This document shows, piece after piece, positions 19,508 to 32,900 of a stretch of 64,000 nt of DNA. Within the stretch, counting starts at the first letter, position 1. Every line of letters begins with the position of its first letter. A program made the position numbers and the translations under genes. The notes beneath the pieces were generated by a model, which saw only the letters and a list, made by a program, of their open reading frames with translations, did no database searches and was not told the origin of the DNA. Source of the DNA: Aphanomyces cochlioides. Its lineage: Eukaryota > Oomycota > Saprolegniomycetes > Saprolegniales > Verrucalvaceae. The stretch covers positions 682,001 through 746,000 of the forward strand of contig JAHQRK010000011.1 in NCBI GenBank assembly GCA_019828595.1, read 5' to 3'.

Positions 19508-20308
19508 GCCATTAATAATTTAGCAGCCACTTGAGTCACACGACGACCCAAACCAAACGCCTTGTCAAGGAAGAGAGATGGAATGGATCCATTACCACGG
19601 TAGCAGACGGCAGGAAGCCTATGGGATCCGGCGGATGAAGCAAAAGGACCTTCGCCAACAATTGCAGATGCGCCAAAGGCACTACTCTCAAGATTAACTC
19701 ACGCAGTAGAGCCCATCGTACCTTGTCCAGGATGCACCACCAACAACGACAAGCCGCATCACCATCATGGACTGGAGTATATGAAGTAGTGTAGTTTCTT
19801 CGCCGGAGCTGAGACCTCCCGCAACAGCAAACGCACCAGCGACTTTTGAGCTCAAGTCGGCACGAATATCCCATTTATTGATCCAGTCCATCAAGACAGG
19901 GTCGACGTTTGCATTGTATACATTCGAGCCGAGGAGGATGCCATCAGCCCAAAGAACGTCATCAAACGAGGCATTCGATGGCGACAGCACTCGGACATTC
20001 GATGTTAGAGTGGATGCTCCTCGCGCAACTTCATCGCCAAATTGGCGAAGATCTTCGTTTCCAGCGTGAACGACGAGAATATGCGGTGAACGCGAGCTTG
20101 CAACGGATGCAATTTCTGAGTGCTTTGAGATCAATGGTGGAAGCACTTGCTGACTGGCAGGACGCAAGACTGACACGATCTCGTTGGTAAGGTAGGTTAT
20201 GTAGACAACAGATATGAGCACTGTGATGCTCACGACGAGCGAGGCGACTTGCATTAGCTGCGAAGTCTTTCCCTCTTGCGGCGTTGCAGTGAGAAGGCTA
20301 CCGTACAT
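19504..20308 (-). CDS. Membrane-anchored flavodoxin/WrbA-like oxidoreductase
   Basis: Two exons, about 255 aa. An N-terminal membrane anchor (VASLVVSITVLISVVYITYL) precedes a flavodoxin fold starting HILVVHAGNEDL. WADGILLGSNVYNANVDP corresponds to the FMN-contacting 'GTPTRFGN' region of WrbA-type quinone reductases; AGAFAVAGGLSSGEE follows. A 37-nt intron (GTACGATGGG...CTTGAGAG) joins GGASWT to SSAFGASAIVGEGPF, matching the WrbA 'YGASTIAG' C-terminal loop. Flavodoxin-fold quinone reductases are usually soluble, so the anchor is notable. The first phosphate-binding loop is not a textbook match (HAGNEDLRQFG), so FMN binding is likely but not certain. The stop overlaps the convergent neighbour's stop. 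Confidence 0.6.
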
Positions 20309-22608
20309 GAGTCACAATGATGATGGAAAGTGCCCTAAGATTAATCAAACTTGATTGGATATAAAAACCTATTTACAGCCAATAAGAATATATTAAGTTT
20401 ACATTATCACCAATAATATGATCTTTTCGGTCGCCACTAGAGAAAATGTTAGATATCAGGAATAATGCAGCGAAAGTGCTCGCTTCAGTGAGCCAGCGCA
20501 TTACGAATACAAAGCATAATGAAACTCTGGTGAGTAGAAGCGCTATGCTCGCTCGGAGCACGACCGACAATATGTTACAACCTTGCTATTAATAGCAGTG
20601 GAAACAGAATGTCCAGGTTACTTTCATTATTGTGTTCCCCGAATAATATGCTGAAGGTATGACTGCGGTGACAAAGTTCATACTGACAGTTAGTCTGTTC
20701 TGGCGCGTGGATGCTTTAAAGAGACAGGATCAAGGATCGTCCTCGCAAAGGACAGGGTCGATGCAAATGGAAGTCAGAACACTCCTGAAGAACCCCAGCT
20801 CTAGCCACTCTTGCTGAAGCCTGTATTCTGGCCGACCCACTATCACAAGATAGATAATTCTGTGTAGTATATTCGATACATGTTGCAATTCCTTAGGATC
20901 CCCTGTTGGCTTTGTTCCAAGCCTCGACGTCGCTTCGATTTCATAACTAATGAAGCCTTCAGAGTACCCCACCTAGCTTGCTAACGACAGCTCAATGAAT
21001 ACGCCGTAGTCAAGACCTGTGGACTATTTTGGGGGGTTCAGAAACAGTGTACGTCGTTTATGAAATAGAAGTCAAAACAACATACTATGATAAAGCCGGG
21101 ACAATGCACATTGGCAAGCTCCTCTTTGAAGAGAATACACAATAATAGATGATGTAGCTGTCAACAACGCGCTCATGTGGATGAATTGTGAGCAATTTCC
21201 ATAAGCTCAACAAAGCAGCTCGTCACAGGTGATACTGAGAGCGATGAATATTTTCCGGATATGAGAACAATTCATTCGGACGTCAGAATGACCAATTCAT
21301 CAACCATGGTTGATCACATCAAAATAGCTCGCACAGACGCGAGTGATTTCATGGCGTTAAGCTCCTCTACACATACAACGATGGATGTTTGCCTTTCCTT
21401 TCATTTGCACCATGATGTGAACAAAGATTACCAACACTTCTCGATTGCGAATTCCCCATGAATTTGCTGTACCACCCCTGGTATTGCGATTGGAAATCGT
21501 AGGAACAGATTGCCTACATTTCGATTTTGACGAATTAAAGTAATTTCTAATTTTAATTGGCTGAATTTGAATTGATTTGAGATCTTACTCTTGCACCAAG
21601 TTGAAACTTTGCGAGCACCGTCAAGGGAAGCATGGCACCAACACCAGGAGCTTGTATCCAGCTCAGATGGCTCATACGTAACGTGTACTATTTAAAATTC
21701 TAATGTGGAACGAATCGTTTTTAAATGAATTTAATAGACTATCGCGATTGTGTGGTGCGAATACCTGTTTCATGGCAAAGGTATCATCATTGCTAGATAG
21801 CGTCAAGCACCTTACTCAGGGGGCTGTTCAATATTGCGCACATGCATAGAGATATGCAATGCAGTCTGACGACGCACTTTGCATTGCCACTGGTTGGCTT
21901 TGTTCATATTCGTCTATTAATAATGATGAATGGAACAAAGTCAAAGTGTGGTAAGTTTATACACCTACAGCAAAGGTGGACCTAGGGTGCCCTATTTAAT
22001 GCTTAATTAGTTTTTGAGGAATGTTATGGTCTGAAGCGAGATTTGGCATGATTAATTTGGTTGAGGGAATCAAAAACATACCAAATTAAAGATCGTCTAT
22101 TCAAGTCTTTCTCTCTATACTGAGCTTGAGCTGTCGCCTGAAGCTTCTAACGACTTCGCCTTACATAAGTAAAAAGTGCACATGCATGGCGTGCCGCTCT
22201 GACCGGCTCGTGATATTTCCGCTCGCTCGATACATGACACTAACATTATGATTGGTCAATATAAAGAGATTTTATAGATGTTTGATTGGTCAATGAATCG
22301 TAGGAATTTTGGTCCTACAATTTGGCAAAAATTTCAGTCAAAACGAACTTCATACTTTAATCAAGTAAATATGTGAGGTATTTTTTCGAAAAAATGGAAA
22401 ATATCGGAATATTCTTCCTACGATTCATCAAAATATCAAATACAGTTCCTACATTTTCCGACTTATGAAATATTATTGCAATTTGGCATTGTGACTTGTC
22501 ATTGGTGAGACGTTTATATTGGTGACTTGTTTACATCAGATCACAACATCATGGCAGAAAGGATCACGTCATCATTAGTGGGTGTCAAAATGGTGATATG
22601 TTGATAGT
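20309..22608. other. Gene-poor AT-rich region
   Basis: About 2.3 kb without a convincing gene. A minus-strand open frame at 20730-20972 (GYSEGFISYEIEATSRLG...) looks mildly protein-like but has no recognisable family and no clear splice partners; it may be a relic exon. Confidence 0.4.
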
Positions 22609-23372
22609 TTAAGGACCAAGGGCTGGAAATCGCATGCTCTCTCTATTCTCACCTGCTAATGCCAGAATGGCCAGGACAGACTCGAGATTTCCAAGCTGGC
22701 GGATAAGAGCAGGGATAAGATCCGTCTCGGCATTCACGCGCTTGACGGTCTTGGCGTCGTCAAAGGTATACATCACTCGGATTGGAAGCTCCAAATTCCA
22801 ACCGCGTAATGCCGCTGTGAATTCATGTTGTGTTTTCGCAATTGGAAACAACGTCTCGATGGTTTGCATGCCAAAGTGGAGAGTCGCCACGATTTGAGCG
22901 TACACAATAACTTCTTCAGGCGAGCTGGCGACATCCGCAATGTGCTTACATTCCACATGGTTGGACGTGAAGAGCGTGGCATACTGCTCCCATGGAGCAA
23001 GGAATGTTTCAACGCCAGTCTAGTGGAACCAGTGAGCCGAGTCAAGCTGGGCAACGTAAGACAGCTTACCAACCCATTAAACCATACGTCTCGATAGACC
23101 AAGTACCGAAGAAAGGTCTTCTGTCGCGGAGATTTGTCGTATCCATCGGCAAACAAGCGATAGAACTCGACGATCGCTTGGTGCTCTGCGTGACACCATA
23201 GTCCACGTTGCAAGACGAGAATGTGCGAAGAGAGGCGATCGTTTGCCCTGGCGAGTTCGAGCACGTCGTTTTCGAGCTGTTCTTCTGAGCCCTTCTTCTT
23301 TCTTCGATACGCGCGCTGATTCATCTTGCTTTGTTCGCGGCGTCTCTCGTCCTTCGGTCCATCAGCGTTCAT
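22609..23372 (-). CDS. bZIP-type protein with conserved C-terminal domain, copy 1
   Basis: Two exons, about 237 aa, start at 23370-23372 (MNADGPKDERRREQ). The basic region is SKMNQRAYRRKKKGSEEQL, followed by leucine heptads (LENDVLELARANDRLSSHIL). A conserved block LWCHAEHQAIVEFYRLFADGY leads to a roughly 150-aa C-terminal domain (HVECKHIADVASS...IETLFPI...WNLELPIRVMYTFD...LIPALIRQLGN). A 50-nt intron after WFNGL (GTAAGCTGTC...TTCCACTAG) is shared in position by all paralogues here. The C-terminal domain has the length and helix-then-sheet feel of SnoaL/NTF2-like folds, but that is a guess. Predicted nuclear DNA-binding factor; targets unknown. Confidence 0.7.
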
Positions 23373-23660
23373 TATTGTGTGACTGTTTCGATGAAGCCTA
23401 AACAGGAGGTCATAATAATTCACCGTAGAATATGTCTCACCTCCAGAGAACTTTGTCAAAATAGCTAAAAATATGTCTTAAATCGTTCAAAAAATATTAT
23501 TTTCGCACTTATCCGCATAATAATTCAGAGCCGGTTAAGCATTGTCCATATTAGTTTGTCATCGAGATAATATGACTGATAATTGGACAGAATAAATGTT
23601 GAGTTAATTTATTCGATTTTTATCCGGACGTATCCGAAATCGGACGGAGTGCTATGAAAG
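23373..23660. promoter_or_regulatory. Putative promoter of bZIP copy 1 with TATCCG-type motifs
   Basis: Upstream of the start at 23372 are CTTATCCGCATAA near 23508 and TTTATCCGGACGTATCCG near 23618-23636. They are sparser than the clusters at 119-276 and 11781-11917 but of the same type. Confidence 0.3.
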
Positions 23661-26600
23661 TCAGAAAAGTTAAAGTCGCCCATTATGAGCTCATCACGAT
23701 GCCCGTTTCTTTAACAAAGACACGAAGAAAAAGGCCTCGTGGTGGCCAAAGAAGCGTATCCTGAGTCGGTAGCCGAGAGGAAGTTTAAGGGACATTTGGT
23801 ACGATGCTGGACAAACCTGTCGAGTGTAAGGTGAAATTGGAAGAGTGAATCCAAGAACGTGTAATCGTGGTCAGTTATGTGAAATGCTGCATTCTCATGA
23901 ATCACGAAGTAGTTTCTGGAAGTGCATCGAGAGAAATAATTGGCGTTGAGCTGGAAGGCTATCGTGGGTCGATGCCTAGTCGTGTATTCCGGAGGATCGC
24001 TGGTTCCTCAACAATTCTTGCAAACGATGAGCTCTTACGCCAAATAAAACTTGATTCATTGCTGCTAATTTTTTCTCAAGTTGATTGCATCGATAATTTG
24101 AAGACTGCAAAGATTGAGAGGCCTGAATTCGCAAATGTAAACGCTTTGGGTGGTTGACAGATAAAATTTCTCTTCCTGGAGAGTACGAAACATTAAAGCG
24201 ACTTGACAGACGTCGCCACCAAATATTCAAGCCATCGTAATTTGAGCTCATCGAAGATTTTGTTCGTTGTCTTTTGTGTTTGCTTTGTCTCTAAATTTCA
24301 GCTGGATGACTTTTCACAAATTTGTCTTGGACGTCAAGCCGTCGGAAGGACCTTAAAGAAGAGTGTGCGCCATCCAGCTAGTTATTCATACATAATTTCG
24401 AGGAAGAAATGTACCTTGGGATAAATTTGTGTTTCATACTTCATGTAATTTTATTGCCTTGCGAAGTTGGTCGCTAGAGTCATTGGAATTAATGTCTTCG
24501 CTGCCAAGGCAATTGTTAAATCGCTTACAAAGCTCCGACAAGTCAGAGTAAACAACATGAGTAGTCGATTAATCATTGATTGTCTTCGATTTCACGATGT
24601 GACCGCACAAACAAATCAATTCCTAGCGTACTTGAGCAACAAGGGCTCACAGAAGCTAAAATTCAGTGTCTGTCTGAAAAACTGCGGAGAAAATTTCAAT
24701 TCTGGACGATGCATGAGCCATGATTCCACAAGTAATTGTGCGATAAAGTCAGGAGCTTTCTTCGGCTTCTGGCTGTCAATATTTGCAAAACGATGATGTA
24801 AACGTTTGTGGAGCGCACAGCAGCAATCTATTGTAACGACATGGGATTGGAATCCTACATGGATGACATGCAATACCAAGTCGAGTATTATTGCTTCTCA
24901 ATTTCTTGGCGACATTCGTACTTACATGGCGCATTATAACTTTCATCACGGCGATGTGCCTGTGGAAGTCCTATCATGGAGCTCAATCATGTTGGCTTTA
25001 TAGCTATTGATTCGAGAGGTTTTCGCGATATCTCCATCCCTCCGTTGGTTGCGTAGGCAGGCTCGAAATATGTCGGATCTACTGAAATGTCTTTAAAGAG
25101 TATTTGATCACATCTTATCGAACGTACATTTGTATACCCAAAGATGGAATTGTTTATGGAAGACGACATATTCTGCGAGTGTGTTCTTCTATTTATTAGA
25201 TGATAAAATTTCCTGGATCTACCATGATGTGCCTTCAGTAGCGTCAAATCGCGGGTGCAAACTACGTGAATAATTTGAGTATTTGATGTGAGATTTTATC
25301 ACAAATCACAACTCACCCACGATAGCGATAGCTCATCATTTCAAAGGCTGCAAAGGCTTTCCCAGATTTTAACGATCGCAATGATTGTACTCCACATGAC
25401 AGCGCTCTTCAGTTTCCTCCAGAGTTGCGCAAAGAGTTGCAACACATTGTATTCATGATGAGATAAATGCAAGTCCAAATTTGTAGCTTTGCAATACATC
25501 TACGGTGGATGTTCCTAAAGGAAATGTGAGTAATATTCTAACACACCAGGATCAATGATACGTTGAAGAAGTGGATGCTCTTAGGGTTCTTTTTCTGCAT
25601 TGTCATCTGATAGCTTGTTCACTCCTTTTCTGTCCAATGCTGCTCGAGCTATCGACTCGTAGATACTTTGCTCTGAGGCTTCATCTTCATGGTCACTGCA
25701 AGCTCTGTCTTTGGAACCATTTGAGCTCAGACCAATTTCCTCAAGCGGCGCAAAATAAACTGGGATAAAACTTTGCGGACTTCGGGTGCATAAATTGCTT
25801 CCTCACGATCAAGAATTTCAAGCAAGAGCCGTCATCCAAAACCGCAAATCAAAAGCCCGGGGGAATTGTCGATCATCCACGCATCCATCTCGCTCAAGAT
25901 ACGTAGCTGCATTCAATATATCCATAATCGGTAGCGTTTTGATGAAGATCTTTGAAAAATGTTCACTCGTAATGATGGTGCAAACCGTTCAAAACTCACA
26001 ATTCGAGTTGCTTAGAACGGATGGTGACAAAACAATCAAATGATGCTGTTTCAAGTTTTGATGTGAACAATACCATAAATGCAATTGTCTGGGCTGTGTT
26101 TGCCAATTCCATTTCGTCCGCGAGCACAGCATATAGCTTGTTTTGATACAACAAATATATCCGATTGGTGTACCCACAAGTTGATTGGATTGAAGCTTCA
26201 TCATGGGCTGAGTCCTGGGATTTCTTTTTTCTCAATGATATGTTCATCTTAATTGATGGACATAAGTGTGACTTCTTTGTCGTTGCACCTGTTACCCCAT
26301 TTCTCATTTGAAACACGCAAAATTCATGGTTTTGCTTCGTATGACTGCAGCATTCCTGATACTTTGTCTTCCCGTGACTGTCCAACACCGAAAGTTCAGA
26401 CTATAGGGCGCTACTGAATCTACACACGAAATAACGAAATAATATAAAGGCGCCCAGAGATAACCCTGAATAATGTGGAAAGCTAATGCCACAACATAGA
26501 TTCTGACATCGACTTTCTGTAGCACTGGCTCAGGACGTGTGTTCTCGTCCAAATGCATGAGTCGACGAGTTGAATTGAACGGTCGCGATGGGCGCTTTCG

Positions 26601-28183
26601 GGCTCATCTTGCACCGATTTGATTGAATAGCACACTCTTATGGACCATTGCAATTTTGCAATTCGTCTGTACAACACGATGAGACCATAAATCTTTCAAA
26701 GGTGATGGCAGGACGTCCATTCTCGGTGATGAGCTCTAGCTTCAGAAAAGATTTGGCAGTCAAGAAATAATTAATCGAGAGAGCCGTCAACGTCCCAGGA
26801 AAATTTTTGTAAAAACGAGCGCGTCTGGATCCTCGAATAATGGTTTTCCAAACCTCCAACAAGAATCTTCGAAACTAATGGCACGGAGCTCGCTGTATCA
26901 TGCGCAACCCTTCAGCTCTAGAAATGTCTTCCAGGTCGAAATCGCTATAGTTCACCACTCCCTCTTGAAGCACTGTTACAAACACTCCCTCTTGAAGCAC
27001 TGTTACAACTTTGTGTCGGTCAGTCGATCATCATATGTACATGACGTACGCATCAACATTCATCATAATCGGTACGGCGGGCTCAACCGCCAATTTGGAA
27101 TCACAAGGAAGTGATATTGAATTGATGAGCAGAGTAAATTCAATGCTGTATTTCAAGGAATCTTGGCGCTGGGAAAAATTGTTGAAAGTACACACCAGGA
27201 TCGTATTCTTAACCACGAGAGAGCCCCGAGAGTGTTTTATTCATACTTGAGGCATCTGAAGAATCATCCTCCGAAAAAATCTTTGTACACATCCAAGGTT
27301 GATGAGGAATTGTTTTCACGAACTTGACGAGGCACTTCCACATAGATCAAACGATTGAAAATGCGAGATCTCCGTTGCCATTTGATTTACAGCGAGCTGA
27401 CCGTCCATATTGGTTTCCTTTCCAAACCTTGCCTGCGTCATTTCGCCATTTCTCTTGGTAGATTTTAATTCCATCATGATTGTAGCCGTCGTCACTTTAA
27501 TAGTGGAGCAGTAAAGTTGAAAATGAGAGATACTACTTGCTCAGCGACTTCCTATTCTCGTCCAAAATGTCTTGTCCATTTGATACGACTTGTAGACTTG
27601 TTAGGTCTGTCATCTTTTGGTCTGTCATGGTAGAGGGAATAGAGTTGAGGTGAACCGAGGGCAGTTCATAGTTATTATGGCTCTTTCGCCTATGTCAGGA
27701 TTTGGTAAGCTCACAATCTTCACCGTCCATTGCACCACCTAAAACAGGAGCAATCTTCGGCCATCCAGTTGAACATCTTGAGCTGAACGGGCTCATGTCA
27801 GTGACTAGTTCGACTAATCCTCGATTGAGCCATTAGGGAGGGGTCAGACTTTGAACCAAAGAGAAGAATCTGGAGGCTCATCGCTCGTCTAGACTCATCG
27901 AGATGCAATCATCACGACTGCAAAACTGGATTTGATGATATCCGGTTAATCATCCGGAAAACATTCGAGCAATATGGACGATTTTGATCACCTCGTGGGG
28001 TGGCGGCCATGGACTCAAAGATAATTTACAAAATTAGACTGCGCTTAAACCAGAGGTTGACTTCGTCGTCGAGTGAAACTCCGCAAGAGCTTTAATGTGC
28101 CATGCATTTGCAACTCGTCCAAGGTGTAGTATGTCAATCAATTCATATGGCACTAGCATGGATGGATAAAGGCAGCGATCACG
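23661..28183. other. 4.5-kb gene-poor region, probably decayed
   Basis: No gene could be assembled. Open frames are short (under about 130 codons) and alternate between strands without conserved motifs, as expected of old transposon or gene debris. A 27-bp direct repeat is at 26956-27009, and an isolated pair of ATCCGG motifs lies near 27938-27958. Confidence 0.45.
26956..27009. repeat. Two tandem copies of a 27-bp unit
   Basis: CACTCCCTCTTGAAGCACTG followed by TTACAAA is repeated head to tail, with one difference at the last base. It is only two copies, probably replication slippage. Confidence 0.85.
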
Positions 28184-28990
28184 TCATCTCATTGTTATGG
28201 GCATATGCGGACGGTGGAAGGGGAAGAGCAGCAGGTCTGAGTGATGCCCAGAAGAGGGGAGGATTGCTACGATATCTTCGATATTCCCTAAATGACGGAG
28301 CAGTTCTTGAATGAGATCGGTTTCCACTGTGACTCTCTCGGTATAGTCAAAGGTAAATTGTGCTCGAATGAGAAGCTGTAAATGCCAGCCCAATATCTTG
28401 TCCTTAAGATCGCCTTGGTCTCTCGCTTTTGGAAACAACGTGTCAATGGCGCGTTTGCCGAAGTGAAGGCCGAAACGGCTTGAGTCTGCACAACCACTGC
28501 TTCCGAAGAGGTGCTAATGCCGACAATATGCTGGCATTCCACATTCCACGCGATTGTTGTGACAGATAGCGGCGTAGAGCATCCACGGGACAGTAAACGA
28601 ATCTAAGCCAGACTGTCGTATTGTGAGCTACATGGAACGCATTCAGTTGAGGGCGTACCGAACCATTGAAACACACGTCTGGGTGAATGATTTGACGACG
28701 GAACGTCGCTTGGCGATCTGAATTCACAAAGCAGTCACCAAAGAAGCGATAGTACTCGACGATGGATTGATGTCCGCGTGGCACCAAAGTCCTTTCTGCA
28801 AAACGAGAATGTGAGCGTTACCCAGCGAGAGCTCAATCACATCATCTTCTATCCGCGTTTCTCGAGATTTCTTCTTTATCTGGTGGATGCACTGGAGCAT
28901 ACTATCTCTTCTCCCCTCTTCGTTTGCTTGGACTCTCCTCATCCTTCTGAGGCAAATGTCATCCACGATAGAACAAAGAGGAAGATCCCA
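28184..28990 (-). pseudogene. bZIP-type paralogue, copy 2, frameshifted
   Basis: Homologous to the other bZIP copies: RIEDDVIELSLGNAHILVLQ, LWCHA, HQSIVEYYRFFGDCF, a FNGS exon end with an intron at the same place, NRVECQHIVGISTSS, and WHLQLLIRAQFTFDYTERV. Two breaks are visible. A one-base loss just after LWCHA (near 28775) and another between QTQAVSAF and the block that should follow (near 28470) put successive conserved segments in different frames. The basic region is eroded (LQCIHQIKKKS instead of NQRAYRRKKK). A third unusual intron in place of either shift is not supported by the paralogues. Most likely non-functional. Confidence 0.7.
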
Positions 28991-29011
28991 TAGTCGGTCG
29001 TAATAGCTCAC

Positions 29012-29695
29012 ACGTCAAAAGGCTCTAAGAAGACATTCTACTTTTAAAACGAAGACAATGGTCATCGCCATTCAACCATGTTGTATCTACGAACTTATCA
29101 TGTGTAGCTTTGTTGCCTTGGGTTCACGAGTACTGAGATAAACTAATTGAGATTCTACGCCCGAACACATTGGAAATCAGACAGAGTGCAATATTCGTTG
29201 TCAAACCGCTGTTACATCTAACGATGCAAACGTCTTTTTAACTCTTTAATAAAAGAGGAGCCTGGAGCCATTTCGAAAGTCAAGTGAAAGACACTTGGGA
29301 GTATATACACGAAGCCAATTCTATCCTCTGAATCATTGCTCTCTTCATATCGACTATTCATGCGGAACTACAGTATATTCTAGGAGGTTTATCTTGATAT
29401 TAATACAGCCCCCCTTCAGAAGCGTCATGTAGTTCCACTATATAATTAGCCAATCAAATGCGAAGTTATCCTTTTGTATGTTGACGTTATCCAATCAAAG
29501 TGCGAATTATGATTCATGTTACTAGTATTAGCGAAGTAATAATATGGACAAAGCTGTAATCATGGTAAGCCTTTAGTTCTGGGGGGGTAATTTAGACATC
29601 AGGACATGTCATGTGCTTAGGGCTTGATGGTATCGCTGAAGTTGACGAGACATGTGTTCAATTCACAGCAAACCCGTGTTCGCCTTCATTTTTTA
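29012..29695. other. Intergenic, no features seen
   Basis: AT-rich sequence between bZIP copy 2 and the retrotransposon target site. No open frame or repeat of note. Confidence 0.5.
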
Positions 29696-29700
29696 CACGG

Positions 29701-29952
29701 TGTTGCGAATTTGCCATTCGCAGGAGCCTTGGAGAGCGTCCAAGAAACAATCCAAGACTCCGGTCAATTTAACTCTACATGTGCAGTGATTGGCTAATTA
29801 TAGAATAGCCAGTAGGGTAGGGTTAAGCCCTGGGGGGATCAGCCCCCCGAGGGGAATTCACTTTGTGATTTGCCTGTGACTACAGCGTCGTGGTTAGCCT
29901 TTTGTGTGCGCGAGACGGGACTTCACAAGGTCCGTCAGGTGGAGACTCAACA
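29701..29952 (+). repeat. Left LTR (252 bp)
   Basis: Starts TGTTGCGAATTTGCC and ends GAGACTCAACA. It matches the right LTR over its whole length, and CACGG lies immediately outside. Confidence 0.95.
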
Positions 29953-29990
29953 AAGAATTCTTTAGTAGCTAGTTGCTACTTGCCGTGAAC

Positions 29991-32900
29991 ATGGAAGAAA
30001 CGTCGCCGTTCCCAAATGCTTTGGCGCGGGTGACGAAGACCCGGTCGATGGAGACCGTCGTGTCACTTCCGATGCCACACGTCGTGGCTGGGGGTCAAGA
30101 GCACCCCCTGCCCCCTCAGGGGCAATCCGAGTTGGATGAACTCCGGATGCAGAACGTCGAGCGTGCTGCGGCGTCGTCAAGTCAATTCAACAAGATGACG
30201 TACGAGCAGCTGGCGCAGTTTCATGCGCAGCAAGAGGCGATGGCCTCGCGCTTGGAACAAGAATCCGCCCGGCAGGCGGTGATGGCGGCCGAGATCGAGA
30301 AGAGCCGCCGTGAACAAGAAGAATCTCGTGCGATTCTATTGCAGCAGCAACAACAGCTGCAGCGCCAACAAGAAGAACTAAAGTTGGGTATGGCTCAGCA
30401 AGCCAAGGTGACTGGAGATCACCAATCGTTGTTACAACAAGCCTCAGAAGCGATGAGGCAACAGCATTCCAAGATGGAAGAGCTGGACAAGAAAGTCCGC
30501 CGCGATAGCGAGCGATGGGGGTTATTTGCCGCTGCAGCCAATCTGCGAACCCCGGCGCAAGCGGCGTCGACGGCTATTGGCCGTCCGGAGACCCTTATGG
30601 GTGTGCAGCAAGTGCCGCTGGCCCCGATGTACAAGGACAGCACCAAACGTGAGCGCCGCGAGTTCATGGATGAGTACTTGGCGTACTTGAGACGCGTGGA
30701 GGCGCTCAACCGAGGTGTCGGTGGAATTCTATTCCTGATGCCGCTTGCGGCGTGTATCGATCAGAAGATCGTTCCTCGTGTGTGTGAGCACGATTTCGGA
30801 AAGCCGTTCGAAGAAATCACGAAAGACGAATGGCGTGACTACTTTCTTAGCGCTCGTGAAGTGCAAGAACTCGACCTTGAGTGGGTCACGAAGGCTATGG
30901 CGTCCTTGAAGATGGACACGAGAATTCGTGACGCGGAATCTCGCGTCGGCCGATTGCTGGCCGATTTCAACGAAAAGCTGGAGCAGCTGGACGTAGCGCA
31001 CCTGCCAAGCCAGGAGCCGAAACAGTCGGTCAAGATATTGACGGCTGCGATCCGACCGGCAGCGTTGAAAGCAACGGTAGAGCGGCAACTCGCTCGTGAG
31101 GCCAACAAGGTGTACAAGTCAAGTGTGCCCGCGTTCGGCCGGTGGTTGACTCAACTACTGGACAACTTCATGTTGTTCGAGTCGCAGATGGCGACGGCTG
31201 AAAAGAAGCCTGAAGAAAAGCCTGCGAGGCGCCAGTACGGCGAGAAATTTCGGCCTCAACAGCAGCCGCAACAGCGGAAGCCTGAGGGCCAAGCGAAGGG
31301 CCAAGGGCCAGCCGCCAAGCACGTGCACTTTGCGAGAGGGTGTTTGAAATGCGGCAGCGACGACCACAAGGTGGCGCAGTGTCCCAAGTGTGCGCCGGGA
31401 GAATCCCAGCATCTGTTGAAACAAAGGGCCAAGCGTCCTCCTGTGGCGGCTAACACGCCCGCCGCCGCCCCTAGTGGCAAGCCCGAAGGCAAGAAGAACG
31501 TCGTCGGAGCGACAATCGACGTGAGTGAGTCGAAGTTGGAAGTTCTACAAGAACCGCGCACTGTGCCATGCACGGTGAATGGCGTTGATGCGCTGGCGCT
31601 GCTGGACAGTGGCGCCGACCAGTCAGTGGTCTCGCCGGCGCTGATAGCTCGGCTGAGGGATGTTGGTGCTCTGCTTGCGCCTGTATGCAAGCTGGAGTCC
31701 GCTCTGGAGTTGGGCGGATTCATGGAAGACATGAAGCTCTTGGTGGACCGAGAAGTCAAGCTGAAGCTGACGTTCGACACTGCCGAAGGTCGTCTGGTTT
31801 TGACAAACCTCAAGTGCTGGGTGGCCGCAGCGCCTCTGCACAACGGCCTCGGTGACATTATTGTGAGTCGAGCGGTGATGGCTCGACTGGGATATTCCCC
31901 ACGTTCCTTACTGGAAACCGCGCGCCGTGCGCAGAAGGTCTATGACCTCGGCCATCTGGGTGGCCAAGACACATGTCTTATGGCGGCGATCAAGATCTTG
32001 GAAGACAAGAAGAAGCCGCCGGTAGCGCCTGAAGAAGTGGCGCTAAACGTCGACGAAGAACTCTCATGCTTTCCGCAAGTCGGTGTGGACTGGTCGATCG
32101 ACGATGACCAGGCGGCAGTGCGCGCTAAGCTCAAGGAGAAGGTCGGCTATGCCGTCGAGCTGTGGAAGCTGCTCATGAAATACGAAGACGTGTTTCGACT
32201 CAAGTTGGGTCGAGATCCGCCTGACAAGGTGGAGCCTTTACGGGTTACGCTGAAGACTGACGCGAAGCCTGTCCGCTGCAAAGCTAGACGCTATTCGAAA
32301 GAGCAGCGGGAGTTCATGGCTAAACATGTGGAAGAACTCCAAGCGGCTGGATTATGCTACCGCAATCCGCGGTCGAAGTGGTGCTCGGCGCCGCTTATCG
32401 TCAAGAAACCCGAGGCGAATGAATTTCGCATGACCGTGGACGTCCGTCCGGTCAACGCTCAAACGGAGCGGATCCTCTGGCCGATGCCGATGCTGGAGGT
32501 GATCCTCGACCATCTTTGTGGAGCCCAAGTCTTTTTCACGTTGGACTTTTTCAAGGGCTACTGGCAGTTTGCACTGCATCCTAACTCCCAGGAGATGTTC
32601 TCGTTCCTTACGGACATCGGCGTGTACACGCCTACCTGGGTGCTCATGGGTGGCACGGACAGCGTGGCCTATTGCCAGTCGTCTGTCCAAGAAATGTTTG
32701 CGGATGAGCTATACCGCTGCCTACTGATATGGCTCGACGATTTACTCGGCTACAGCAAGACCAAGGAAGGTTTGCTGGCTGCGCTCGAGCGCGTACTCAA
32801 GATCTGCGAGTTTCGCGGACTCAAGCTGAATCCGAAGAAGTGTCGGTTCTATCAAACCGAAGCGCGCTGGCGCGGGCGCATCGTCTCAGGCGATGGGGTC

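Noticed and set aside
23661..28183. Possible hAT or other transposase relic on the minus strand (ELITENGRPAITFERF near 26700)
   Set aside because: Similarity too weak and frames too broken to assign a family.
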